A stretch of DNA of 43,235 nucleotides from JAQUYS01 sp964430665 (GTDB lineage Archaea; Nanobdellota; Nanobdellia; Woesearchaeales; SKGA01): the NCBI GenBank assembly GCA_964430665.1, contig CAYSFC010000005.1, positions 1 through 43,235 on the forward strand, in the 5' to 3' direction. Each line of letters opens with the position of its first letter. Positions within the stretch are counted from its first letter, which is position 1. The notes under the pieces are model-generated. The model saw only the letters and a program-made list of their open reading frames with translations, made no database searches and was not told the origin of the DNA. Shown one piece after another: positions 25,899 to 34,897 of this stretch. A program made the position numbers and the translations under genes.

Positions 25899-26306
25899 TT
25901 AATTTATTTGATTTAATTTCTTTTCTATGCTTGCTAAAGCTGCAGAAATATCATTATCATCACTTGCATCAAATTCTTTTTTAGGTTTTTTTGGAACTTC
26001 TTTTGGTTTTGCAGGTGTTTTCTTTGCAGTTGTTTTCTTTTTAGAAGGTTTTTTTGTTTCTTTTTCCTTTTCTTTCTTTGCTTCTTCTAATAATTCAGAA
26101 TGAGGTAAATGTTCTTTTAATCTTGTTAGTAAGAAAGATATTTCTTTTATGTCTTCTCTTAAATTAGTTATTAATTCGGATTTTTCTTTTCGTATTAAAT
26201 TTATTTTATTTTCAATTTTCATTGAGTGAAGAACTAATTTCGAACTTTCAAGTAAAGTAACTCTTGTGCCCGAAACATTCTTTATTTGAACGAAAAATTT
26301 ATCCAT
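25899..26306 (-). CDS. Coiled-coil protein with Lys/Pro-rich tail, unknown
   Basis: 135 residues. The N-terminal FFVQIKNVSG.. and a coiled coil (about 30-70, ESSKLVLHSMKIENKINL then LREDIKEISFLLTRLKEHL) are followed by a basic low-complexity tract of KKPSKKKTTAKKTPAKPK type (about 85-110), resembling archaeal nucleic-acid-binding or histone-like tails. It ends with a short helix. It begins one base after the stop of the 73-residue gene and is third in a three-gene unit. No family is recognised; DNA or RNA binding is a guess from the tail. Confidence 0.65.
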   Translation of the reverse strand: MDKFFVQIKNVSGTRVTLLESSKLVLHSMKIENKINLIRKEKSELITNLREDIKEISFLLTRLKEHLPHSELLEEAKKEKEKETKKPSKKKTTAKKTPAKPKEVPKKPKKEFDASDDNDISAALASIEKKLNQIN

Positions 26307-26307
26307 T

Positions 26308-26529
26308 TTATATACCTTTATTAAAAATATTTTTATCTATGTTTGAAATTTTATCTCCAACTTCCTTTAAATTATCTTTCCAAGATTTCAATTCATTCTC
26401 TTCAGATTTTCTAAGATTTTCAATTTCTTCTAAAGTTGAATTAGTTTCAGCTAATTTTTTCTTTATTAAATCTAATATATCGAGTATTTCTTTATTTTCT
26501 TCGACTTGAACGAATATTTGATTTTCCAT
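26308..26529 (-). CDS. Small coiled-coil protein (73 residues), unknown
   Basis: Almost entirely predicted coiled coil (LDLIKKKLAETNSTLEEIENL, then SWKDNLKEVGDKISNIDKN). The N-terminal ENQIFVQVEENKEI resembles the FFVQIKN opening of the following gene, hinting that they are distant relatives or partners. The ribosome binding site AGGTGA overlaps the stop codon of the upstream gene, so translation is probably coupled. No function can be assigned. Confidence 0.65.
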   Translation of the reverse strand: MENQIFVQVEENKEILDILDLIKKKLAETNSTLEEIENLRKSEENELKSWKDNLKEVGDKISNIDKNIFNKGI

Positions 26530-26533
26530 ATTT

Positions 26534-27408
26534 TCACCTAGTTAGTTTTTCTTCGATTTTCATCATATTTTTGTGCAATAATTCCATAGCACTAATATTT
26601 TTTGTGTATGTTTTAGACATTTTATCATTTATTAAAGCTAATTTGGATTGTTTTCGTGATTGATTTTGAATTACATTTTTTGCTTCTTCTACATTTTCAA
26701 GTGCACTTATGTAATTTTCTTTATTTACATATAGTTTTTTATTATTTACTTGAGAATGAGCTTTGTAAGAAGCGGGCTTTTCAATTTCTGTTAAAGGTTC
26801 TTCGAATTTTGGAAGATTTTCAAATAATTTATCTAGATCGTCTTCGGAACTTTCTTCAGGAGTAGACTCTTGTGTTTGATGTTCGTCGTAAGAAANNNNN
26901 NNNNNNNNNNNNNNNNNNNNNNNNNNNNNNNNNNNNNNNNNNNNNNNNNNNNNNNNNNNNNNNNNNNNNNNNNNNNNNNNNNNNNNNNNNNNNNNTCTTC
27001 GGAACTTTCTTCAGGAGTAGACTCTTGTGTTTGATGTTCGTCGTAAGAAATTAGTTTTTCTTCTTCTGGTTGTTGTTCAGGAGTTTCTTGTGAATCTTGA
27101 ATATTTTGATTTTTTATTTCATTTGTTGCTTGTTCTTGAAAAGTTTCTTCCATAGGTTTTTCTTCTGGTTCCGGAATTTCTTCAACAGGTTTGTTTTGAG
27201 AAATTTCTTCTTCTGGTTGTTGTTCTGAAAAAGTTTCTTGAACAGGTTTGTTTTGAGAAAAATCTTGTGCAAAAGGATTATCATCTGGCTCTTGTGGTGC
27301 AACGTTAGAAATGTCTTCTTTTTGTTGAACTGGTTGAATTGGTGGTAAATCCAGTGTTGAATCTGGAGACTCTTTCTCCTTTTTACTAAATAAGCCAAAT
27401 AAACTCAT
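26534..27408 (-). CDS. Acidic Pro/Gln/Glu-rich protein with C-terminal coiled coil, interrupted by an artificial gap
   Basis: As given, the frame is broken by a 100-N gap with a duplicated 55-base end. Removing the Ns and one copy (155 bases) leaves 720 bases, exactly 240 codons, with one open frame: N-terminal SLFGLFSKKEKE, a long P/E/Q repeat-like stretch, DDLDKLFENLPKFEEPL, then a helical basic C-terminus ending MKIEEKLTR. The true product is thus 239 residues. Repeats of the QPEEE / NKPVEE type fill the middle. It is first of a three-gene unit. A scaffold or chromosome/cytoskeleton-linked role is possible but unsupported by a known family. Confidence 0.75.
26841..27050. other. Second 100-N scaffold gap flanked by identical 55-base ends
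   Basis: Bases 26841-26895 recur exactly at 26996-27050; Ns fill 26896-26995. Merging the two copies restores the reading frame of the surrounding gene to an exact multiple of three, which confirms that no sequence is missing here. Confidence 0.9.
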
Positions 27409-27541
27409 ACCGCACCTCTTTTTACTTTTTAAAAAATATAAGTATTAAAATATTTCTTACCACTCTAAAAAGACTAAACTCGTAATTCTGCCGAAATTTA
27501 TAGGATTAAGTAAATATAAAAGAAATTTAAATAAAAATGTT

Positions 27542-29038
27542 ATGAAATTTATTTATTTGTTAATTTTATTGTTGCTAACTTCGTTAGTTGTTGGAGAAGA
27601 AATAAATTATTATAATTCTACTTTGGACATTAGTTCGATTGTTGAATTGAATTCATCTGAAGAGCAGAGTTCTGTATTTTATATTAAAAATTTAAATTAC
27701 TCTACTGGAAATGATCCTTTATTGTTGAATTATACGCAAATTTTATTGTGGAAAAATGAAACTTTATTTTTTCAGAATGTAACAAAGGAATTGAAATCAT
27801 ATACTAAATCCAATACTGGGTTGGTTAAATTTGATAGGGAGGGAAATTATAGTTTAATTTTTAAAACTCAAAATCAATCTTTGGTGTGGAATTATTATAT
27901 AAATTATAGTGAGGAAATAAATAATTCGGAGAACGATACTAATTCAACAAATTTTGTTTATGATTGTGATAATTTTAATGTTAATACTGATAAAAAAATT
28001 TATTTGTCTGGAGAAAAAGTTTCTATTTATTTTAATAACGTTGAGATTGAAGAATTCAATATAACTTATTGGGTGAAAGACTTGAATGGAAATTTAATGA
28101 AACCTGAATATACAACTCAGAATTCAAATACTAAGTCTTACACTCCGAAGATATCTGAGAATGAAAAAGCAATGATAGTTTATGCAAAATTAAATACTAA
28201 TTTTTGTGAAAAAGAATCAACTAGTTTATTTGTAGTAGATAATTATGATAATGAGGTTGAGGAAATTGAAGCAGAAAATCATCTTGAAATAAAGTCAATA
28301 TTGCAAGAAGAAGATTTAGTTTTTTCATCAATACATGTTGAAAAAAATATTGGTACGAAAAGAATTGTAAAAATTTTTGTTATTGATGATACTGGGAAAA
28401 AAGTTAGTGAAGAAATAAAATTAGATTTGAAAAATAAAATTAAATTTGATATCGATATTGTGTTGGTTTTGGAAGAAAAATTGGAAACAGCAAAATTAGT
28501 TGTTGAAGGATTGGGAGAAGAAGTAAATAAGTCATTTAATTTGTATTATGATGATATGAAATCTGAAAATATTGTTCTAAACAGAACTACTCAAAAGAAA
28601 TATGTTGGAGGTACTTTTGATTGGAATGTTAAAATTAAAGGTGAAGGGGAAGGTATTTTAATAATTAATAGTTCTGATAATCAATTATTTGTGGAAAATT
28701 TGACTCTTGATGGAACAAACACGTTTTCGTTTAAAATTGATGCGAATAAGAGTTTAAATTTGACTACTTTATTTTATTCTGGTGGATTGATTGAAAAGTT
28801 TAACGATGAAGTTTTTCTTATAGATAATACTAAAAAAGAAATTGTTGTTCCAAAATTAGTTCAAGAAAACATATCTCCTCTTACAAGTGCTGTTGTTAAG
28901 GAAAATTTTGAAGAAGATTTAGATGGAAAGAAATCAATTCCTTGGTTCTTGGTGATTACAGGGGTTGTCTTGATTTTTGTTATTTTGAATGTTGACAAAT
29001 TTAAAAAGCATTTCGATAGGTTTATAAAAAATAAATAA
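27542..29038 (+). CDS. Secreted/membrane-anchored glycoprotein-like protein, unknown
   Basis: 498 residues with an N-terminal signal peptide (about 3-18, YLLILLLLTSLVVG), a large extracellular beta-rich region, and one C-terminal membrane anchor (about 472-490, PWFLVITGVVLIFVIL) with a short basic tail. The region has many Asn-X-Ser/Thr sequons (NYS, NNS, NDT, NST, NLT), suggesting N-glycosylation. There is no catalytic motif. It is the first gene of a plus-strand run and is followed 25 bases later by the winged-helix gene. AAATATAAAAG (about 27511-27521) places transcription start close to the ATG. Confidence 0.7.
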   Translation: MKFIYLLILLLLTSLVVGEEINYYNSTLDISSIVELNSSEEQSSVFYIKNLNYSTGNDPLLLNYTQILLWKNETLFFQNVTKELKSYTKSNTGLVKFDREGNYSLIFKTQNQSLVWNYYINYSEEINNSENDTNSTNFVYDCDNFNVNTDKKIYLSGEKVSIYFNNVEIEEFNITYWVKDLNGNLMKPEYTTQNSNTKSYTPKISENEKAMIVYAKLNTNFCEKESTSLFVVDNYDNEVEEIEAENHLEIKSILQEEDLVFSSIHVEKNIGTKRIVKIFVIDDTGKKVSEEIKLDLKNKIKFDIDIVLVLEEKLETAKLVVEGLGEEVNKSFNLYYDDMKSENIVLNRTTQKKYVGGTFDWNVKIKGEGEGILIINSSDNQLFVENLTLDGTNTFSFKIDANKSLNLTTLFYSGGLIEKFNDEVFLIDNTKKEIVVPKLVQENISPLTSAVVKENFEEDLDGKKSIPWFLVITGVVLIFVILNVDKFKKHFDRFIKNK

Positions 29039-29063
29039 TAACTAAACGAATACGGTGTCAGAT

Positions 29064-29657
29064 ATGAAAGATAAAGAAATTCGCAAATTTATAGATGAAG
29101 GGTATTTAAGGATAACTGTGATTTTTGAAATAATAGGCCATCCTAAAAAACATGTTGAAGATACGTTAAAGGCGTATATTGCAAACATAAAGGGCGACAA
29201 AGATTTGGAAGTTATCAGCGAAGAATACGAAGAAGCTGAAGAATTGGAAGGAGATGTTTTCAGTGTTGTAGCTGAAACTCAAATGTTGATTAGAAATATT
29301 GAAAAATTAACTGAATTGTGTATAAATTATTCTCCAGCATCAATAGAAATTATGGAACCAGATAAATTAACGTTGGAACAAAGAGATCTAAATCACTGGT
29401 TGAATGATATGTTAGCTAAAATTCATGAAGTTGGTATAATTCAAAAACAACTTAATTCTCAAAAAGAAGGCCTTATAAGAAATTTTAATGCAATGACTAG
29501 AAATGCAATAATTCTTGTTTTAAAAGAACCTTCTGATTTAAGTACAATAAGTAAGAAAATTGGAATGATTGATGAACATACAGAAAAATTTGTTGAAGCT
29601 TTAATCAAAGAGAAAAAAGTTGAAAAGAAAAAGAATTTATATCAATTAATTCATTGA
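29064..29657 (+). CDS. Conserved-looking protein with C-terminal winged helix, unknown (next to scpB)
   Basis: 197 residues from the ATG at 29064, which follows GGTG at 6 bases; a GTG at 29055 is the alternative. The N-terminus is alpha/beta (LRITVIFEIIGHPKKHVEDTLKAYI), the middle helical, and the last 60 residues look like a winged helix (RNAIILVLKEPSDLSTISKKIG...KKNLYQLIH). It lies 9 bases before scpB in the same operon. The position suggests chromosome segregation or a ScpA-like partner, but no ScpA motif is recognised. Confidence 0.65.
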   Translation: MKDKEIRKFIDEGYLRITVIFEIIGHPKKHVEDTLKAYIANIKGDKDLEVISEEYEEAEELEGDVFSVVAETQMLIRNIEKLTELCINYSPASIEIMEPDKLTLEQRDLNHWLNDMLAKIHEVGIIQKQLNSQKEGLIRNFNAMTRNAIILVLKEPSDLSTISKKIGMIDEHTEKFVEALIKEKKVEKKKNLYQLIH

Positions 29658-29666
29658 TGAAATAAA

Positions 29667-30533
29667 ATGTCTGACGAATTAGAAAATCAAATTGAAGCTA
29701 TATTATTTGCATCGGGAAAGGGTGTGAGTATTGAAGATTTAAGTAAAATTTGTGATGTTTCTGAAACTAAAATAAAAAATTCTGTAAAGAAATTGAAAGA
29801 AAATTATGATTCAAGAGATTCTGGTTTGAAGGTTGATTTCATAAATGATAAATGGAAATTAACTGTTAGAAGTAAATATGTTCCTCATATTGAAAAATTA
29901 GTTAGTGAAACAGAATTGCCTGCTCCTGTTCTAAAGACTTTGGCAGTAGTTGCTTTCAAAAGTCCTATTCTTCAATCAGAAATTATAGATATGCGTGGTC
30001 AAGGAGCTTATGATCATATAAAACAATTGGCTAAAGAAGGTCTTCTTACAAAGGAAAATCATGGCAGGAGTTATATTTTAAAAATTACTGAAAAATTTTA
30101 TGAGTATTTTGATGTTGAAGGTGATGAAGAAATAAGAGACGTTTTTTCTAAGTTAAAAGAAAAACAACAACAAAAATTAGGTGAACTTGAAGTTATAGAT
30201 ATTGAAGAGAGAAAAAGAAGAGAAGATAAAAATCAATCTAAGTTGGATGTTGTGGAGATTGAAAACTCTGAAATGAAAGATCACAATAATATTTTCGATG
30301 ATGTAGAGAAAAAAGAAGAAAATTTTGAAATAAATCCTGAAAAAGAAGTAGAGAAAAAAGAAAATAAAAAATTTTTAACTGATATTGATTCTCAAATAGA
30401 AGAATTATCTAAGAGATTAGATAATAAAGAAAATGATGTTGAAGCTTTAGAAAAAGAAGAAGATAGTGAAGAAGAAAAGGACGATGAAAAAGAGTCGTCT
30501 GAGGAGAAAAAGGAAGAGGAAAATTACTTGTAA
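29667..30533 (+). CDS. scpB: Segregation and condensation protein ScpB
   Basis: 288 residues. The N-terminal 150 carry the tandem winged helices of ScpB: NQIEAILFASGKGVSIEDLSK (opening), LKTLAVVAFKSPILQSEI (about 90-107), DMRGQGAYDHIKQLAKEGLL. The family core ends near residue 160, and the remaining 130 residues are a Lys/Glu-rich unstructured tail. ScpB is a kleisin-interacting subunit of the SMC complex that compacts and segregates chromosomes. No smc or scpA is in the window. The zinc-ribbon gene starts one base after its stop. Confidence 0.85.
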   Translation: MSDELENQIEAILFASGKGVSIEDLSKICDVSETKIKNSVKKLKENYDSRDSGLKVDFINDKWKLTVRSKYVPHIEKLVSETELPAPVLKTLAVVAFKSPILQSEIIDMRGQGAYDHIKQLAKEGLLTKENHGRSYILKITEKFYEYFDVEGDEEIRDVFSKLKEKQQQKLGELEVIDIEERKRREDKNQSKLDVVEIENSEMKDHNNIFDDVEKKEENFEINPEKEVEKKENKKFLTDIDSQIEELSKRLDNKENDVEALEKEEDSEEEKDDEKESSEEKKEEENYL

Positions 30534-30534
30534 A

Positions 30535-30726
30535 ATGACTTTGACTTTAAGATGTCCTCATTGTAAAGAATTTATGAAATATCTTCCAAGAAATAATTCT
30601 AAAAATAAAAGAAAAGTGTGTGTTTATTGTGGTAAATCTTTTTCTGTTAATAGAGAAAACATCTTCACTGGAGATGATGAAAATATTGCTCAAAAAAGGC
30701 TTGATTTTGAAAAGCAATTCAGTTGA
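30535..30726 (+). CDS. Small zinc-ribbon protein (63 residues), unknown
   Basis: The start ATG at 30535 is one base after the scpB stop; longer starts overlap scpB in the charged tail and are unlikely. Two CxxC pairs, CPHC (7-10) and CVYC (29-32), make one zinc ribbon, with a basic loop (NNSKNKRK) between them that suits nucleic-acid contact. The C-terminal 25 residues are helical. It is the last gene of the scpB operon. A role in transcription or with the SMC complex is possible; the family is not recognised. Confidence 0.75.
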   Translation: MTLTLRCPHCKEFMKYLPRNNSKNKRKVCVYCGKSFSVNRENIFTGDDENIAQKRLDFEKQFS

Positions 30727-30759
30727 ATTTTGCCTTTAAATAGGCATCTAACACAAGGC

Positions 30760-30767
30760 TTATAAAT
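30760..30767 (+). promoter_or_regulatory. TATA box of gyrA
   Basis: TTATAAAT lies 28 bases upstream of the TTG codon at 30792, the distance expected for a leaderless transcript beginning on it. It is preceded by a small TGCCT/AGGCA hairpin (30730-30745) that may end the scpB operon. Confidence 0.5.
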
Positions 30768-30791
30768 GGTTTGTTCTTCTAAAATTATACA

Positions 30792-33290
30792 TTGATAGAA
30801 GAAGAAAATACCTTAAAAAACGAGTCTAATGATAAGAATATAATAGTCGGAGTTCTAGAGTCTGAAATGAAAAAGGCATACTTAGCTTATGCTATGTCTG
30901 TTATTATAGGAAGGGCTCTTCCTGACGTGAGAGATGGTTTAAAACCAGTCCATAGAAGGATATTATATGCTATGAATGATATGGGTATGACCCATAATAA
31001 ACCATATAAAAAATGTGCAAGAATTGTTGGGGAAGTTTTGGGTAAATATCATCCTCACGGAGATACTGCAGTTTATGATTCTTTGGTAAGAATGGCTCAA
31101 GAATTTTCATTGAGATATACTTTGATTCAAGGTCAAGGAAACTTTGGTTCTGTTGATGGAGATAATGCTGCAGCTATGAGATATACTGAAGCACGTATGG
31201 CTAAAATTTCTGAAGAGATGTTGAAAGATATTGAAAAAGAAACTGTTGATATGCGTCTTAATTTTGATGAAAGTCTTGAGGAGCCAATTGTTTTACCTGT
31301 AAGAATTCCTAATCTTTTAGTTAATGGATCTAATGGTATTGCTGTTGGAATGGCAACAAACATTCCACCTCATAACATGGGGGAAATTATAGATGCTTCT
31401 TTGAAAGTTCTGGATGAACCTGATGTTGAAATTTCAGATTTGGTTGAAATTGTTAAAGGTCCTGATTTTCCAACGGGCGGAATTATTTTGGGTAATTTAG
31501 GAATTAGACAAGCATATTTAACTGGTAGAGGAAAATATAAAGTTCGTTCTAAATTATTTGTTGAAGAAAAAAATAATAGAAAAAGAATCGTTATTACAGA
31601 AATTCCTTATCAATTAAATAAGTCTTTATTACTTGAACAAATAGCTGAGGCTGTTAGAAATAAACAAGTAGATGGTATAAGTGATATTCGTGATGAAAGT
31701 GATAAAAAGGGTATGCGTATAGTTATAGAACTTAAAAAAGATGCTGTTGAAGAAGTTGTACAAAATCAATTATTTAAACACACTAGGTTACAAGTGGGAA
31801 CTGGAATTATATTCCTTGCAATAGTTAATAACGAACCTAAAGTTTTAAATCTTAAAGAGATGTTATCTTATTTTTTAGAACACAGAACTGAAGTTGTTAA
31901 AAGAAGAACTTCATATGATTTGAAAAAAGCATATAAAAAAGCACATATTCTTGAAGGTTTAACTGTTGCTCTTGCGAATATTGATGAAGTAATTAAATTA
32001 ATTAAAGGAGCAGAATCTGTTGTTGTTGCAAAAGAAGGATTAAAATCAAAATATGATTTAAGTGATGAACAAACTTCAGCAATTCTAGATATGAAGTTAC
32101 AAAAACTTACTAATTTAGAACAAGATAAAATCAAAACAGATTATGAAGAAACTAAAAGATTAATTGATGAATTGGAATCTATATTAGCAAGTGATGAAAA
32201 AGTTAAAAATATAATAAAAGATGAATTGATTGAAATTAAAGAAAAATATTCTGATGACAGAAAAACAGAAATTGTAGAATCTTATGAAGATGATGATATA
32301 GATATGGAAGATTTGATTGCATCCGAAGATCAAATCATAACAGTTAGTTCATCAGGCTATATAAAAAGAGTTGATCCTTCTATTTATCGTGTTCAAAATA
32401 GGGGTGGAAAAGGAATAATTGGAGCAGGAACTAAAGAAGAAGATATAATTGAACATTTATTTATCGCTAATACTCATTCTTATATTTTGATATTTACAAA
32501 TATAGGAAAAGTTCATTGGTTAAAGGGTTGGAAAATACCTGAAGGTAGTAGACAATCTAAAGGAAAAGCTATTGCAAATTTACTTTCTATGGAAACGGGA
32601 GAATATCCTGCAGCATTTGTACCTATTAGAGAGTTTGATAATGAACATTATTTGGTTCTGGCTACTAAGAAAGGTATTATTAAGAAAACAAATTTAGATG
32701 CATATTCTAGACCAAGGCAAAATGGAATCATAGGAATAACTTTGGATGAAGGAGATTCTGTTATTAATGCAAAATTAACTGATGGTAATAAAGAGTTAAT
32801 GATTGCAACAAAAAAAGGTCAAGCAGTGAGATTCAATGAGAAGGATGCAAGACCTATAGGAAGAACTAGTAGAGGAGTTAGAGGAATTAGTTTGAGTTCT
32901 GGTGATGAGGTTGTTGGAATGCTTCTAATAGAGCCTAATGAAACTATTTTAACATTGACTGAAAATGGATATGGGAAAAGAAGTCACATTGAAGATTATA
33001 GATTAATTAATCGTGGTGGAAAAGGAGTACGTAACATAATTTGTAGTGAAAGAAATGGAGATGTTGTGGCTGTAAAAACAGTTAAAGGAGACGAAGATAT
33101 TTTGATAATTTCTCAACAAGGTATAATAATACGTACAGCTGTTTCACAAATTAATGTAATTGGAAGAAATACTCAAGGTGTGAGATTGATGAGATTGAAG
33201 AGCGATACTGATAAAGTTCAAAATGCAACTATTGCAGAACATGAAGATGTTCAAGAATCAGAGGTTAGTGATGAAGCTCAACAAACATAA
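30792..33290 (+). CDS. gyrA: DNA gyrase subunit A
   Basis: 832 residues from a TTG start; no ATG occurs before residue 26 and the family N-terminus needs this region. The breakage-reunion domain has AMSVIIGRALPDVRDGLKPV, KYHPHGDTAVYD and catalytic Tyr131 in AAAMRYTEARM. The quinolone-determining position equivalent to Ser83 is Thr. The C-terminal domain has the gyrase-specific GyrA box (QNRGGKG, about 535-541) and its beta-pinwheel repeats, so it wraps DNA and introduces negative supercoils. It is bacterial-type, acquired by some archaea. gyrB is not in the window. The stop is overlapped by the next gene's start. Confidence 0.95.
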   Translation: MIEEENTLKNESNDKNIIVGVLESEMKKAYLAYAMSVIIGRALPDVRDGLKPVHRRILYAMNDMGMTHNKPYKKCARIVGEVLGKYHPHGDTAVYDSLVRMAQEFSLRYTLIQGQGNFGSVDGDNAAAMRYTEARMAKISEEMLKDIEKETVDMRLNFDESLEEPIVLPVRIPNLLVNGSNGIAVGMATNIPPHNMGEIIDASLKVLDEPDVEISDLVEIVKGPDFPTGGIILGNLGIRQAYLTGRGKYKVRSKLFVEEKNNRKRIVITEIPYQLNKSLLLEQIAEAVRNKQVDGISDIRDESDKKGMRIVIELKKDAVEEVVQNQLFKHTRLQVGTGIIFLAIVNNEPKVLNLKEMLSYFLEHRTEVVKRRTSYDLKKAYKKAHILEGLTVALANIDEVIKLIKGAESVVVAKEGLKSKYDLSDEQTSAILDMKLQKLTNLEQDKIKTDYEETKRLIDELESILASDEKVKNIIKDELIEIKEKYSDDRKTEIVESYEDDDIDMEDLIASEDQIITVSSSGYIKRVDPSIYRVQNRGGKGIIGAGTKEEDIIEHLFIANTHSYILIFTNIGKVHWLKGWKIPEGSRQSKGKAIANLLSMETGEYPAAFVPIREFDNEHYLVLATKKGIIKKTNLDAYSRPRQNGIIGITLDEGDSVINAKLTDGNKELMIATKKGQAVRFNEKDARPIGRTSRGVRGISLSSGDEVVGMLLIEPNETILTLTENGYGKRSHIEDYRLINRGGKGVRNIICSERNGDVVAVKTVKGDEDILIISQQGIIIRTAVSQINVIGRNTQGVRLMRLKSDTDKVQNATIAEHEDVQESEVSDEAQQT

Positions 33291-33771
33291 ATTGAAAATA
33301 AAGGGATGGACTGAAAAAGAAATAGAAGATGCAGAAAAGATATTGATTAAGTCTGAAGAAAGAAGACATCCTAAACTTATTTTACTTGAAAAATTCAGTT
33401 ATTGGTTATTATTTGGGTTGATAATACTTTTTGGTTTAATAACTGCATGGATAATTCAGCCAATATTGATATTGACAAGTAACATTATTTCTATAATTGT
33501 TGTTGCTATTGCAGGTCTTCTTTTTAGTGGAGTTTCTATTGTTTTGTTGAGAAATATTGAACGGTTAGAATTCAAACACCATGTTACAATAAGTGTAATT
33601 ATACCTTTGACAGCCATAATATCTAGTGTTTTTCTTATTAATACTATGAATATCGTTGCTGAGCGAACAGATTTGTATACTCATAATGCTTATTTACTAG
33701 GAATGATTTTTGTTGTGTTTAGTTTTATTCCTTACGCAGTATATCTTATTTTGGAGAAGAGGAAAAAATGA
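33271..33771 (+). CDS. Four-helix membrane protein, unknown
   Basis: 166 residues from the ATG at 33271, which has AGAGGT at good spacing inside the gyrA end; it overlaps gyrA by 20 bases. After a soluble basic segment (HKLKIKGWTEKEIEDAEKILIKSEERRHPK), four hydrophobic segments follow at about 43-65, 70-93, 105-127 and 135-158. The tail is basic. It is coupled to the next gene by an ATGA overlap. No family is recognised. Confidence 0.65.
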   Translation: MKLNKHKLKIKGWTEKEIEDAEKILIKSEERRHPKLILLEKFSYWLLFGLIILFGLITAWIIQPILILTSNIISIIVVAIAGLLFSGVSIVLLRNIERLEFKHHVTISVIIPLTAIISSVFLINTMNIVAERTDLYTHNAYLLGMIFVVFSFIPYAVYLILEKRKK

Positions 33772-34163
33772 AACTCTTTGAATGGACTAAAGAATATATT
33801 AAATTTAAAGACATGTTGAAGAAACAAAACACTAGTGTTGATTACTTTGACAATAAAATAATTGTTACACAAAAAGATAATAAAATAAATTATTTAATTG
33901 ATGATAATCTTAATAATATAATTAAAGATATTGAAGATATTAAAGAAATTTATTTGGTTTGTTTGAACACTAAAAAAAATGTAGATGTTATGGAAGATAA
34001 TTGGAAAATTCTAACTCAGAATCCTAAGTTAACTATAATTTTTGTTGAACCTGATTTGAATGTTAAATGGTTGATAAAACCACATATACATAATAAAATT
34101 ATTGATGGAGAAAATCTTAAAGAAGGTTTGTTAAGTTTACATAGGGGAATTAAAATAAATTAA
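33768..34163 (+). CDS. Unknown soluble protein (131 residues)
   Basis: Alpha/beta sequence with no recognised motif: N-terminal FEWTKEYIKFKDMLKKQN, beta-like segments (DNKIIVTQKDNKINYLID; KEIYLVCLNTK; LTIIFVEPDLNVKWLIKPH) and a final helix. The pattern of short strands with conserved-looking acidic residues recalls small nuclease-like folds but no catalytic set is visible. It overlaps the preceding membrane protein by four bases and lies one base before radB, so it is in the gyrA-radB run. Function is unknown. Confidence 0.6.
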   Translation: MKLFEWTKEYIKFKDMLKKQNTSVDYFDNKIIVTQKDNKINYLIDDNLNNIIKDIEDIKEIYLVCLNTKKNVDVMEDNWKILTQNPKLTIIFVEPDLNVKWLIKPHIHNKIIDGENLKEGLLSLHRGIKIN

Positions 34164-34164
34164 A

Positions 34165-34854
34165 ATGGAAACTAAAAACACAACTGGTACTGGTTGTTTG
34201 GATTGGCTCTTAGAAGGTGGTTTTGAAAGAGGAGTTATTACTACAATATATGGACCTGCTGGTAGTGGAAAGACAAACATATGTCTTCTTTTTGCTAGAG
34301 CCAATACTGAAAAAAAAATAATTTATGTTGATACTGAAGGTTCTTTTTCTGTTTCTAGATTTAGACAAATAACTGATGATCTTAAAAAATCAATAAACAA
34401 TATTTTATTTTTAAATCCTACAACTTTTGAAGAACAAAAAAAATCTTTTAAGAAAATAAATGATTTGATGGGTAAAAATATTGGTGCAATTATAATTGAT
34501 TCTATAGCGATGTTATATAGGTTAGAAATGGGTAAAACGAAAAATGTTTATGAAGTGAATAAACAATTGGGAATTCAATTGGGTCAATTAACTGAAATTG
34601 CTAGAAAAAATAATATACCTATACTTATAACAAATCAAGTTTATACAGATTTTGAAAATAAGGGAAAAGTGAATATTGTTGGTGGAGATTTATTGAAATA
34701 TCAAAGTAAATGTTTAATTGAATTGCAAAAAGTTGAAACAGGACTTAGGAGAGCAATAATAAGAAAGCATCGTTCTATTGAGGAAGGAAAAGAAATAGTT
34801 TTCAAAATAACGGATGGCGGTTTTGAAGAAGTTTTGCTAGAAAAATATGAATAA
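34165..34854 (+). CDS. radB: RadB, RecA-family recombinase paralogue
   Basis: 229 residues, typical RadB length. It has only the RecA core and no N-terminal helix-hairpin-helix domain. Walker A is GPAGSGKTN (35-43), with a canonical Gly before Lys. YVDTEGSFS and the Walker B IIIDSIAML follow. The SVSRF...GQLTEIARKNN segment and the ITNQVYTD loop are typical. It supports RadA in recombination and binds DNA, from knowledge of Haloferax and Pyrococcus homologues. RadA lies 4 kb away on the other strand. The gene ends just before a perfect hairpin shared with uS2. Confidence 0.92.
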   Translation: METKNTTGTGCLDWLLEGGFERGVITTIYGPAGSGKTNICLLFARANTEKKIIYVDTEGSFSVSRFRQITDDLKKSINNILFLNPTTFEEQKKSFKKINDLMGKNIGAIIIDSIAMLYRLEMGKTKNVYEVNKQLGIQLGQLTEIARKNNIPILITNQVYTDFENKGKVNIVGGDLLKYQSKCLIELQKVETGLRRAIIRKHRSIEEGKEIVFKITDGGFEEVLLEKYE

Positions 34855-34856
34855 AA

Positions 34857-34880
34857 ACACAAGAATAAATTTTCTTGTGT
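34857..34880. terminator. Perfect hairpin between convergent radB and uS2 genes
   Basis: ACACAAGAA-TAAATT-TTCTTGTGT is a perfect 9-pair stem with a 6-base loop. It begins 3 bases after the radB stop. On the minus strand it is followed by TTTTTATTC, as expected for the end of the uS2 transcript. Confidence 0.55.
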
Positions 34881-34897
34881 CTTAAAAAAATTAAAAA

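Noticed and set aside
26833..27408. Shorter version of the Pro/Glu-rich gene ending at 26833
   Set aside because: The frame after the gap is shifted by the artificial 155-base duplication; the merged frame continues to 26534.
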